A DNA stretch of 64,000 bases from Desulfomonile tiedjei DSM 6799 (GTDB taxonomy: Bacteria; Desulfobacterota; Desulfomonilia; Desulfomonilales; Desulfomonilaceae), in contig NC_018025.1 in NCBI RefSeq assembly GCF_000266945.1, positions 248,001-312,000 on the forward strand, written 5' to 3'. The position numbers were made by a program, and so were the translations under genes. Below the pieces are notes generated by a model that worked only from the letters and a program-made list of their open reading frames with translations, was not told the origin of the DNA and did no database searches. Position 1 is the stretch's first letter; each line of letters begins with the position of its first letter. Of this stretch, positions 8,530 through 16,568 are shown in pieces.

Positions 8530-8709
8530 GGGAAACACTTCTTGCCAAGAAGGGTTTCCCAGACCCTTCCCAAGAACTTTTAATATTCGTCCAAGACCAT
8601 AGTTTTTCTCTCGAAAAAACTATGGTCTTGGGCGAGTGCTAAAAGTTTTTTGGAGGGTTCGGGAACCCTCTTTACAAAAAAGGTTCCCGTATGTTACTGC
8701 TTTGAAAGC
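8530..8709. repeat. Long hairpin element, copy A (intact)
   Basis: A 180 bp element made of three nested or adjacent stem-loops: GGGAAACACTTCTT/AAGAAGGGTTTCCC (8530-8560), a very long imperfect stem whose inner arms are CCAAGACCATAGTTTTTC (8591-8608) and its complement (8613-8631), and GGGAACC/GGTTCCC around TTTACAAAA (8661-8688). It ends in TTACTGCTTTGAAAGC. It fills the gap upstream of the hydrolase and downstream of the sigma-54 activator gene. Related copies are at 29265-29337 (short), 34409-34800 and 54129-54483. Confidence 0.85.
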
Positions 8710-8869
8710 ACATCGGTATTACCGAGCATTTCAAAGAACTCATACTGCTGTTAGTTATGGAAAAAATCAAGGAAGACCGTCTTCAGAAGGACCAAATCAA
8801 GAAGAATGAACATTGGAGTTTGGCCTTCTGTATGAGGTCCGGCAGATTGAGGGAACCATACCCCAAGAA

Positions 8870-11800
8870 TTAATCAGTTTCTTCGTCACGGAATCCCAGT
8901 GACTTCATGTAGTGCTTCAGTGAATATCGGGAAATCCCCAGCATCCTGGCTGCTCCCTGCCTGTTGCCTCCCGAGCGTTTGAGAGCCTCGGCGACAAAGA
9001 AACGTTTCAACTCCTGAGTGACTTCATTTATGGACTGCTCGCTGGGGAATGACGCTGTGAACGTTGCCCTCATACTTTCTTCCGGTTCTTCCCCGAAACC
9101 AAGGCCGCGGAGCTTGAGTTCCTGTCCGTGGGAAAGAATAAGAGATCGCTCGAGCACATTACGAAGTTCTCTCACATTTCCGGGCCAGTCATAGCGCTTT
9201 AACGCATGGATGACCTTGGGCTCGATTACCGGCATGTGAGGCAGTTGTAGTTCGCTCACAAGGTTGGAAAGCAGCTCCTTGACCAGACACGGAATATCGT
9301 CTTTCCTTTCACGAAGCGGAGGCACCCTTATGGTCAATACGCTCAGACGAAAGAACAGGTCCTGTCTGAATCTACGTTCCCGAATTTCGTTCTCCAAGTC
9401 CTTGTTGGTTGCGGCAATGAGGCGGGCATTCACGGTAACCTCTTTTTCGCCGCCGACCCTGGTGAACTTTCTCGTATCCAGGAAGGCAAGCAGTTTGGCC
9501 TGCAAAGGCAGGGAGAGTTCTCCAATTTCGTTGAGCAGCAGCGTACCCCCTTCGGCAAGCTCCAGGAGTCCTCGTTTCCGAACGATCGCACCGGTGAATG
9601 CTCCCTTTTCATGGCCGAAAAGTTCGGATTCAGCAAGCTCCGGGGCAATGGCAGCGCAGTTTACCGCAAAGTAAGAACCCCCTGCACGTCCGGAGCGATT
9701 GTGGATATAGCGAGCCAGGTAATCCTTTCCGGTTCCGCTTTCTCCCAGAAGCAAAATGGTGGCATCTCGTTTTGCAGCCATTTCTGCTTTATTCAACGTC
9801 AGTCTCATAGCCTGGGATACATAAGTTTCGGGAATAGTAATAAGGGTTTGAGATCTTCGTCGACCGGTTATATCCCGGGCTATACCCAAAATTCCTTTGA
9901 CATTCCCGTCAGCGTCCTTGAGAGGCATCATGGAACACGTCAGCGTCACGCTAAATCCTTTGACACTGAAAGTAAGCTCTTTTTCGACAGATTCGCCCTG
10001 CAGCACACGAGATTCAGATTCCCGTCCCGAGCGTGCGAGTTCTTCCCCAAAAATGTCCTCAGTTCTTTTGCCGCGGATTTGCGAAGCCTTGAGTCCGGTA
10101 AAACTCTCGATTGCAGGATTCACGTCCATAAATCGACCATACACATCTTTGGTGTAAATGAAGTCGGTTGCTGCACTGAAAATGGTCTGAAAGCGCTGTT
10201 CACTCTCCTTCAATTTTGCTTCGGCTTTCTTTCTTTCAGTAACATCAGTCACAATGGAATAGATCAGTTTACGGTCGCCAATCTCAATAGGAGTGGAACT
10301 GATCTCCACGTCCCGGACTTCTCCGGAACGCAGTCTGTGCTGAAACACGAAACTCATCTTTTCTTCTGCATTGACCTTACGAATAGCATCGGCGATCTTT
10401 TCAGGGGGTGAATTGTTAATCTTCGCTATGTGCATACCGATCAACTCTTCTTGCGAGTATCCGTAGAATTCTGCTGCCGAAGGATTCGCATCCACGATGA
10501 TGCCGTCGGAATTCATGAGCAGCTTGACGGATTTGTTTTTTGTAAATATCTGATCGTAACGTTCAGCGCTTTTTCGCAGGGATTCTTCAGTCTTACGATG
10601 CTCTCGGTGCGTCCGGTACGCCTGTATGATATTTGCGCAGGCCGAAATAAACGGCTGCAGATATTCTACAAGCTCAATCTGATAACCGTCTTGTCGATTT
10701 GCCAGAGCTGCTGCACCCACAAGTTTTCCCTCGAAGTGGAAAGGTAATCCCAGAAAACACTTTATTTCAGGATGGCCCTTGGGGATTCCTCCTCTTCTCG
10801 GGTCTGATGCAGGATCGTTCGACAACACAGGTGCTTCAGTCTCGATTACTTTGCCGAAAAGATTGCTTACCGTGCGAAATTCCACGGTCTGCTCCGAAAT
10901 ATGCTTTTGATACAATTCGCGGGTCTTCTTGTTCCAGCTAATGTCACTCATGGCATGGACCCTGAGGATGGATCCTTCTTCAGGCTCGGGCAGTATTTCA
11001 CCAATGGAGCCGAATTCACTGCCCGTAAGAGCGAGGAGTTTTTCCAGGAGATTTCCGAAAAGCACCTTGGGCTTTGCGTCCGAGATGAACTGCATCTGAG
11101 CATCATGTATTGCTTCGAGCAGCGCATTTTTCCGCCGGAGAGCCTCTTCTGTCCGCTTCAGATCCGATATGTCGGTGAGAACAGCTATGCTTTGAACGAT
11201 CTTGCCTCGAAAATCTCGTTCCGCAGCCGCTGAAAAGATGACATCAAGCAATTCCCCATTTTTCTTTCTAAACTGGTATTCGGTGTTTCTCAGGGATCCT
11301 GTTTCCAGAAAGACCGGCAAATCCTCACCGAGAGCTTTGGTCCTCGACTCTTCCGTCATAAATTCCGTGATATGGCGCCCCACCACCTCATCACGTGCAT
11401 ATCCCATGACCTCAAGCCAATAATCAGTGACATCCATGATATATCCGTTACGATTCACAGAATCCATGAGTGCCGGCGCTTTTTCAGTAATGAGCTTGAC
11501 ACGTGCCCGTGCTGAATTCAGTTCGGCTGTCTGATATTCGAGCTTCTGATCGAGAATGAGGTGTTTCTTCTGAATACGCTCTTCGCGTCGCTTCCAATCG
11601 ACGATGGCTCCAAGGAGTTTTGCGGCGGTGGACAATCGCTTCTTGGCCATCTCGATAATGTATTCAGGGCGAGACGGATAGGAACTTAACTGCTGTTCCA
11701 GTTCTTTCGACGATATCTTGAATTTTCGCGCAATCCGACGGATAGAGTTCATATCAGCGGGAGGATCGCCAAAACCGAAGTTGATTGCGCCTACAATATC

Positions 11801-12199
11801 ATTGCCAGCTCGTATAGGCGCTGCATAGAGACGAATACCTCCGTGGCATTCGGCTTCAGCCTCAAGTCCCGATTCAATAGCTCTTTTCGACGCTGCCCAG
11901 CAGGACTCGTGACACAGCCAATTTCCACTTTTTACTGCTTCCTCCTGGCTGATACTTCCGCACAAATCCCGCGATGCTCGACTGAGAAGTCTGCACCAAC
12001 CAGAAGCAAAAATTCCGATGACTGGCTGTCCTGTGCTGGTATGAATAGAAGAGGCCGAATTGACAAGTTCGAGAAAATCTTGAGTTATTGCTTTAAGATT
12101 TTCTTCTCCGACTGCTTCCAACAGTTCGTCACACCCAACCGGAACCGAAGTAAGTTCCGGATGTCCTGGTTCAAAGCTGGGTTCAAAATTTTCTCGCAT
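8870..12199 (-). CDS. Sigma-54-dependent activator with PocR, PAS and GAF sensor domains
   Basis: A bacterial enhancer-binding protein of about 1109 residues. Order from the N-terminus: a PocR-type sensory domain (~20-165, with LCGSISQEEA and CHGGIRLYAAPI), a coiled coil, PAS (~225-345), GAF (~365-525), two PAS domains (~540-780), the AAA+ domain with Walker A GESGTGKD, the sigma-54 contact loop GAFTGA and the arginine-finger region RFRQDLFFRLSV, and a C-terminal Fis-type HTH (GGNRQGAARMLGISRYSLK). The Walker B motif reads LLLNEIGE, with Asn where Asp is usual. The frame is open for another 224 codons upstream, but those run through a REP element and look non-coding, so I take the Met at 12199, although its ribosome site is weak. 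Target promoters are not evident nearby. Confidence 0.87.
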   Translation of the reverse strand: MRENFEPSFEPGHPELTSVPVGCDELLEAVGEENLKAITQDFLELVNSASSIHTSTGQPVIGIFASGWCRLLSRASRDLCGSISQEEAVKSGNWLCHESCWAASKRAIESGLEAEAECHGGIRLYAAPIRAGNDIVGAINFGFGDPPADMNSIRRIARKFKISSKELEQQLSSYPSRPEYIIEMAKKRLSTAAKLLGAIVDWKRREERIQKKHLILDQKLEYQTAELNSARARVKLITEKAPALMDSVNRNGYIMDVTDYWLEVMGYARDEVVGRHITEFMTEESRTKALGEDLPVFLETGSLRNTEYQFRKKNGELLDVIFSAAAERDFRGKIVQSIAVLTDISDLKRTEEALRRKNALLEAIHDAQMQFISDAKPKVLFGNLLEKLLALTGSEFGSIGEILPEPEEGSILRVHAMSDISWNKKTRELYQKHISEQTVEFRTVSNLFGKVIETEAPVLSNDPASDPRRGGIPKGHPEIKCFLGLPFHFEGKLVGAAALANRQDGYQIELVEYLQPFISACANIIQAYRTHREHRKTEESLRKSAERYDQIFTKNKSVKLLMNSDGIIVDANPSAAEFYGYSQEELIGMHIAKINNSPPEKIADAIRKVNAEEKMSFVFQHRLRSGEVRDVEISSTPIEIGDRKLIYSIVTDVTERKKAEAKLKESEQRFQTIFSAATDFIYTKDVYGRFMDVNPAIESFTGLKASQIRGKRTEDIFGEELARSGRESESRVLQGESVEKELTFSVKGFSVTLTCSMMPLKDADGNVKGILGIARDITGRRRSQTLITIPETYVSQAMRLTLNKAEMAAKRDATILLLGESGTGKDYLARYIHNRSGRAGGSYFAVNCAAIAPELAESELFGHEKGAFTGAIVRKRGLLELAEGGTLLLNEIGELSLPLQAKLLAFLDTRKFTRVGGEKEVTVNARLIAATNKDLENEIRERRFRQDLFFRLSVLTIRVPPLRERKDDIPCLVKELLSNLVSELQLPHMPVIEPKVIHALKRYDWPGNVRELRNVLERSLILSHGQELKLRGLGFGEEPEESMRATFTASFPSEQSINEVTQELKRFFVAEALKRSGGNRQGAARMLGISRYSLKHYMKSLGFRDEETD

Positions 12200-13371
12200 G
12201 TATAACTTCGTCCACAAACTCGAAAGCTTTGGGTTAGGAACAATCTTTTTGTACTTAACTTCTGTTAAAATAAGATTCTCAAAGTAACTAGTCAATCCAC
12301 TCTGTAAATTATCGCAATACTGAATATTTTTTTGGAAGATACACGGATAACTCGACAGACTTACTCTCTTTCGGGGCGTTGTACGACTGATTGAACCTGC
12401 CGGCTCGGGTTTACGAATGAACTGGCGGCTTGGATTCATGCAAGGCTTCAGTCTCGGGCAGTGGTTTGAGAGGTATTTTGTCTGAGTGCGTGGGATGCCG
12501 GTGAGCGAAGCGAACCGCATCTTTTTTGCCAGAGTGTCTGAATGACTGTCATTGCGAGCGAAGCGAAGCAATCGCCTGAAATTAAGCGCCTGAGTGCCAG
12601 GCGATTGCCACGTCGCTACGCTCCTCGCAATGACAACGATTAAGTTAGTTGCTGAATGGTGGACTCCTAGCTGCTCGCGGGTGTTTTCCGTCAACATGGG
12701 TCGGCAGAGACGCCGACCCCCACCAGGAAAGTTGAAAGTGGATGCTCTTATTTTAACGCCTATGGGGGTCAGGGGGGAGTTGAATCCGACAAAACTTTTG
12801 GTAGACACTATAGTATCGCCTGGGGACAACATGTGACGCGGATCGGAATTTGAGGCGGACATTCTTGACAAAAAGAGTCTCTCAATACCCTCTTTTTGAG
12901 GGCAAAATGGTTTACTAAATAATTGCAGAACGGTTCATTTTTTCATTGACATGAATCAGTAAGCTGGTCTAATATTTTTTGTTTGTAGAGAATAGGATTT
13001 GGCGTAAGATGTGCCCCGACGAAAATTACGGTTATTGTCTGTACGCGCAAGGCAGGAATTCTTGCGCTTCGTCAGCGCAGACAACTCTGTCGTTAGTTCG
13101 CATCGATCGTGACCGCGTCGTGGAAATTCTTGGAAGGGGAAGCGGGAGCCATCCTTTCGCAACCGAAACATCTTCCAAAGGTTTTCAACCGGAACCTTCG
13201 TATGCGCACCGGGGTCCCGCAACCGAATGGTTGCAAAAAATTAACCGAAACCGAGATCTCTTCTGCGATACAGAGAAAATTGGAGCGGAAACCTCACCTT
13301 TTTTATTAAAAGAGGGAACCTTCGGCGGGGAAAGAGATCATACAAGGTTATCAGGTTGGAAGGAGTGACTT
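12200..13371. other. Long intergenic region with a REP element
   Basis: No gene is supported. It holds the REP-like repeat at 12547-12640, a GTCGGCAGAGACGCCGAC stem-loop near 12701-12718, and a repeat-like segment TTTTAACGCCTATGGGGGTCA near 12752-12772 that resembles 21713-21736. The part from about 13000 to 13360 has open frames on the plus strand but no ribosome site, no recognisable motif and a repeat-like composition, so I do not call a gene. A strong ribosome site (GGAAGGAGTGACTT) at its end belongs to the next gene. Confidence 0.5.
12547..12640. repeat. REP-like inverted repeat, copy 2
   Basis: Starts TGTCATTGCGAGCGAAGCG and ends CTACGCTCCTCGCAATGACA, with inner arms CAATCGCCTG and CAGGCGATTG. 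It is in the opposite orientation to the copies at 7359 and 21560. Its translation creates the false peptide LLRFARNDS in the open frame upstream of the sigma-54 activator. Confidence 0.85.
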
Positions 13372-13557
13372 ATGTTGAAGATGGAAGGCTCCAGAGTGCG
13401 AATGACTCCCGAGAACATTCACCAAATGCTTAAAGAAGGTCTTTCCTTCAAAGAGATAGCTGCTCGATGCGACGTTTTCGAGGATGCCATTGACGCTTCT
13501 CTGGTACGATGGCTGAATCAAGGGCGCTGGCCTATCGAGGACGATGTAGCGGCTTAG
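13372..13557 (+). CDS. Small HTH-like protein, 61 residues
   Basis: A short gene with an excellent ribosome site (GGAAGGAGTGACTTATG). The protein is mostly helical: TPENIHQMLKEGLSFKEIAA is followed by RCDVFEDAIDASLVRWL, which looks like a helix-turn-helix of the kind used to recognise DNA, with the phrase GLSFKEIAARCDV resembling the turn of resolvase-like or sigma-like HTH motifs. It has no metal-binding or membrane features. The family is not known to me. It is monocistronic, with a palindrome about 85 bases after the stop. Confidence 0.6.
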   Translation: MLKMEGSRVRMTPENIHQMLKEGLSFKEIAARCDVFEDAIDASLVRWLNQGRWPIEDDVAA

Positions 13558-13642
13558 ACAAGTTGCTCATCCGGCCGTTCCCCCATTCCATAACACACCA
13601 TGGCCGAAAAAATTCACGAAGTGGCAAGCTTTAACATTCAAT

Positions 13643-13674
13643 TGGGAGATCGCACCAAAAAATGCGATTTCCCA
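13643..13674 (+). terminator. Possible terminator downstream of the 61-residue gene
   Basis: A stem-loop TGGGAGATCGCA...TGCGATTTCCCA with an A-rich loop, 85 bases after the stop codon. There is no clean T tract behind it, so function as an intrinsic terminator is uncertain. The rest of 13558-13934 holds no gene; the promoter of the barrel gene should be in its last ~100 bases. Confidence 0.4.
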
Positions 13675-13934
13675 CGAACCACCAGAAACACCTCCTTTTT
13701 TTTCTTCACCCTGCTCTGCAACCTAATCTGAAGTTTACAATTGATTATCTATGGTGGATTTTCGGAATCCCCGCGAAAGATACTTTTTTCCAGCTATACT
13801 CGAGCTATACGGGAAATTTCGGAAACATAATTCGGGAAGTCTGCGAAAATTACCGACATTCCTTATTGCCCCGGAGCTGCTAAAAGTATATAAACCGTGC
13901 TGCCTGAACATCCTCCCCCGAGAGGAGAATTCCT

Positions 13935-14756
13935 ATGCGCTTGGCCGGATTTATCTACCGTGTGTTTTTGTGTCTTTTATGTATGTCCTCGTTTTTTGAG
14001 ACGGCCTGGGCTCAGGAAACGTTTCGCCTGACTTCTTTCGCCAAATTCCGATTTGGTATGGATTCCGGTTACATCTGGCACACTGGGGATATGCTCATTC
14101 CCGCAGGTGGACGCATCGGGTCCGGGACGAAAGTCGACGTGAACACGGATCTGGGGGTGGATCAGTCAGAAGCCACTGCTGTCACATTGAACGCGGCCAT
14201 TCAGGATTTGCACTATGTAAATTTCGAGTATCTCATGTACTCGCCTTCAGGTACGCGACGTCTTACCAGGCCTTTTCTGTTCCACAATCGAACGTACTCG
14301 CCGGAAACACTCCTGGAAACAAAGCTCGATTTCAACTGGCTGAGATTGGAGTACGGGTACAAGCTGTGGGATGAGACTTCCTGGTGGGTAGCGCCCAGAA
14401 TTGGCGTACATCACATTCGGTACACTGCTAGTCTCAATGGAACTACGGAAGAAGAAGGATTGACTTCAAATACGCGCAGTCTGGATGGAACGTATCCCGT
14501 TGTCGGTTTGGAAGCGCGCTATCTGTTTCCTCTCGGCGCTGAATTGATTGGAGAACTGGAAGGTATTCATCTGATCACTCGCGGGTTTCTCACCCTCGGC
14601 CGCGTGGAGGTGCGTCTGGATGTGCATCCGGACGTCACGCTCAGTCTTGCGGGATTCAGCAGAATCGTTCAGTATCAGGAAGACTTTCAGCCGTTGAATA
14701 ACGAATGGTACTTTTCTCTATTTGGTTGGACCGCGGGAGTATCTTTCGCGTTTTGA
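13935..14756 (+). CDS. Outer-membrane beta-barrel protein
   Basis: A 273-residue secreted protein. The signal peptide runs to about residue 28 (basic start MRLAGFIYR, hydrophobic core, cleavage near ETAWA-QE). The mature part alternates polar and hydrophobic residues with many aromatic residues at strand ends (DLHYVNFEYLMY, WLRLEYGYKLW, VAPRIGVHHIRY) and ends in a Phe (AGVSFAF), the C-terminal signature for BAM-dependent barrels. About ten to twelve strands are likely. The start follows GAGAGGAGAATTCCT. I cannot name a substrate or family. Its last 39 bases overlap the convergent gene on the other strand. Confidence 0.8.
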   Translation: MRLAGFIYRVFLCLLCMSSFFETAWAQETFRLTSFAKFRFGMDSGYIWHTGDMLIPAGGRIGSGTKVDVNTDLGVDQSEATAVTLNAAIQDLHYVNFEYLMYSPSGTRRLTRPFLFHNRTYSPETLLETKLDFNWLRLEYGYKLWDETSWWVAPRIGVHHIRYTASLNGTTEEEGLTSNTRSLDGTYPVVGLEARYLFPLGAELIGELEGIHLITRGFLTLGRVEVRLDVHPDVTLSLAGFSRIVQYQEDFQPLNNEWYFSLFGWTAGVSFAF

Positions 14757-15455
14757 AGGATCGTCGGATGGTGTTGCAGCAGCTTTCCTCCATGCCGCGG
14801 GATTCCGAGCAAGCCTGGATTCGACGTGCTGAGTGTATAGAGCGGTAATCTTCTTTGTTAATTCAGGGTGATCGTTCAGGACATCAGGAAAACAGATCGC
14901 GTGATACGTGATATCCAACGATGTATACGTGCTCTTACCCAAATCTATGTACCGTTCACGATTGAGATAATTAGGATCGTAGATCTTTATTAAATTCTTC
15001 TCAGAAACCCATTCGTACGCCAGAACAGCGTGAAGCACAACGCCTCTCGGACCTTTGTTCATAAGGAGCACTATGCTGGGATTTCCGGAAACCAAATTTC
15101 CCAGGAACCTCCGGGTGCTCGCATTCTGATGCCCCTGATATCTATTGCAGTAATCCGCTTGAACGCCAACAAGGTTTTTGCTGTAGAATCCCTGGAGCTC
15201 TTTTGCCAAAATTTGCTGAGTTTTCTTATCCATGATCTGCCGTAAGCACGGCCCGCCATTGCGGTTCAGATAATACCACCGGGAAAAAGAGGCCATAGCG
15301 AAACAGTACCCAGGTGCGTTTGAGATGGCAAAGGCATCTTTGCACACGTCAAAGCCGGTCTGAGCACGGGAGTTTTCGTTAAAGACATGAAGGATTAGGA
15401 CAACCAAACCGATGCATGCATATCTGCACACACCACGACCTAAAAACAATTTCAT
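14718..15455 (-). CDS. Secreted papain-like cysteine-protease fold protein
   Basis: A protein of about 245 residues with an N-terminal signal peptide (MKLFLGRGVCR, then a hydrophobic core, cleavage near NSRA-QT). The start at 15455 is preferred over 15461 for spacing to the GGGG upstream. It carries the order of residues expected of a papain/C39-like fold: a Cys in PGYCFAMASFSRWYY, a His in VVLHAVLAYEW and an Asp/Asn in KIYDPNY. The nearby Cys residues suggest disulphides in the periplasm. Family assignment is by motif only. The 3' end overlaps the barrel gene tail-to-tail by 39 bases. Confidence 0.65.
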   Translation of the reverse strand: MKLFLGRGVCRYACIGLVVLILHVFNENSRAQTGFDVCKDAFAISNAPGYCFAMASFSRWYYLNRNGGPCLRQIMDKKTQQILAKELQGFYSKNLVGVQADYCNRYQGHQNASTRRFLGNLVSGNPSIVLLMNKGPRGVVLHAVLAYEWVSEKNLIKIYDPNYLNRERYIDLGKSTYTSLDITYHAICFPDVLNDHPELTKKITALYTQHVESRLARNPAAWRKAAATPSDDPSKRERYSRGPTK

Positions 15456-15754
15456 AATCATACCCCGTTTTTATGCAGCCGTGTGATCCCGATTATACTA
15501 AAAATGAATTGAAATGACAAGCTGTTCCGCAGAAATACTAGGCCAAGCCTCATGTAAGACTGTTTTTTGTTAAGCTCAGACCTCGTTCATTAAAAGGTTT
15601 TCATTCAACAAAGAAGAGAGCCGGCAAAGAGGCAATCCTTACAAGAGACTGTCTGACAGAATTCCATCACTCTAAATTTAAACAAGAAAAGCAGGATAGC
15701 GCTGCAGCGGACCCCTTGGCAACTATCCAGTCACGCATAGGAGAGGTTTCTTCG

Positions 15755-15918
15755 GCCCCGAAAGGGGCTACGCAACAATAGCCGTGGGTGCAAACCCACG
15801 GAAGCGATACGGCAAATCCTTTGTCTTCGCGACCCTGGAAGGGTCCACCAATGACATTTGAGAATCTTTGCCTGTTGGTCGACCCTTTCAGGGTCGTTGA
15901 ACCATGCCTATGGGCATG
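15755..15918. repeat. Second modular stem-loop array
   Basis: Five palindromes in a row: GCCCCGAAAGGGGC (15755-15768), CCGTGGGTGCAAACCCACGG (15782-15801), GACCCTGGAAGGGTC (15831-15845), CGACCCTTTCAGGGTCG (15880-15896) and CATGCCTATGGGCATG (15903-15918), followed by a half-match to the second (CCACGGGTTT). It resembles the arrays at 3578 and 32077 in design but has different stems. The whole stretch 15456-16215 has no supported gene; another stem GTAGGCCTAGTGCCTAC lies near 16001. Confidence 0.75.
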
Positions 15919-16215
15919 GCGCTGTCCACGGGTTTACGAGACTGTCTCAAAATTCTCGAATGCACAACAAATCGTGCCACGATTCTCCATCTTCATAGGG
16001 GTAGGCCTAGTGCCTACCCTTATTTGGGCGGACACGAGGCCCGCCCCTACAATCAGCCCAGCAGGACGACCAGAACTTCGTGCCACGATATGGGTAAATT
16101 TCGACTTTTAAGACACTTTCTTACACCCGTGGCTACTATTGGGCCACCCTTCGAGGGCGCCGATTCCGTACTGCCCGCACGTAATTGAACGATTACAATC
16201 TTTGCACAAAACTTC

Positions 16216-16262
16216 TTGACAAGGGACTACCGTTGGTAGATACATATACAGAGTATATGTAT
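16216..16262 (+). promoter_or_regulatory. Promoter with overlapping palindromic operator for csoR
   Basis: A consensus -35 hexamer TTGACA (16216-16221) is followed about 18 bases later by a perfect inverted repeat, ATACATATAC-AGA-GTATATGTAT (16240-16262), where the -10 element must lie. The start codon of the CsoR-family gene follows at 16279. A palindrome over the -10 region just upstream of a repressor gene is the expected layout for autoregulation: metal binding would release the repressor and switch on the repressor-ATPase pair. Confidence 0.7.
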
Positions 16263-16278
16263 TCAGAAAGGCTCCAGA

Positions 16279-16554
16279 ATGGCACTTTGCGGAGACGATC
16301 ACAAGAAACTCGCAGACAGAATCAACCGCGTTGAAGGGCAAATCAGAGGACTCAAAAAAATGGTCCAGGAGGATCGTGATTGCTTTGAAGTCCTCAAACA
16401 GGTTGCCGCAGCGTCGGGTGCATTACGGTCCATAGGTATGATGATTCTTGAAGACCATCTGAAAGGCTGTGTTTCAGATGCCATACGGAACCGAACCAAT
16501 GAAGACGAGTTGATTCGGCAGGCCATCGATATCTTTCTGAAATTTACAAAATAA
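16279..16554 (+). CDS. csoR: CsoR/RcnR-family metal-sensing repressor
   Basis: A 91-residue all-helical DNA-binding protein of the DUF156 family. The N-terminal RINRVEGQIRGLKKMV is the family signature. The metal-site fingerprint is Cys35 (in EDRDCFEVL), His60 and Cys64 (in EDHLKGCV), the x-C-H-C pattern known for Cu(I)-sensing CsoR rather than the nickel pattern of RcnR. It is followed after 14 bases by a P1B-type ATPase gene and preceded by a palindromic operator, so it most likely represses the pair and releases DNA on binding Cu(I) or a similar soft metal. The start follows GAAAGGCTCCAGA. Confidence 0.88.
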   Translation: MALCGDDHKKLADRINRVEGQIRGLKKMVQEDRDCFEVLKQVAAASGALRSIGMMILEDHLKGCVSDAIRNRTNEDELIRQAIDIFLKFTK

Positions 16555-16568
16555 AACGAGGATTGGAT

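Noticed and set aside
12200-12871. 224-codon in-frame extension of the sigma-54 activator
   Set aside because: It runs through a REP-like repeat (giving peptides such as LLRFARNDS), has no domain and no ribosome site; the sensor domain starts just after the Met at 12199.
12979-13368. 129-codon open frame upstream of the 61-residue gene
   Set aside because: No ribosome site, no motif, and overlapping alternative frames of similar length; not supportable.
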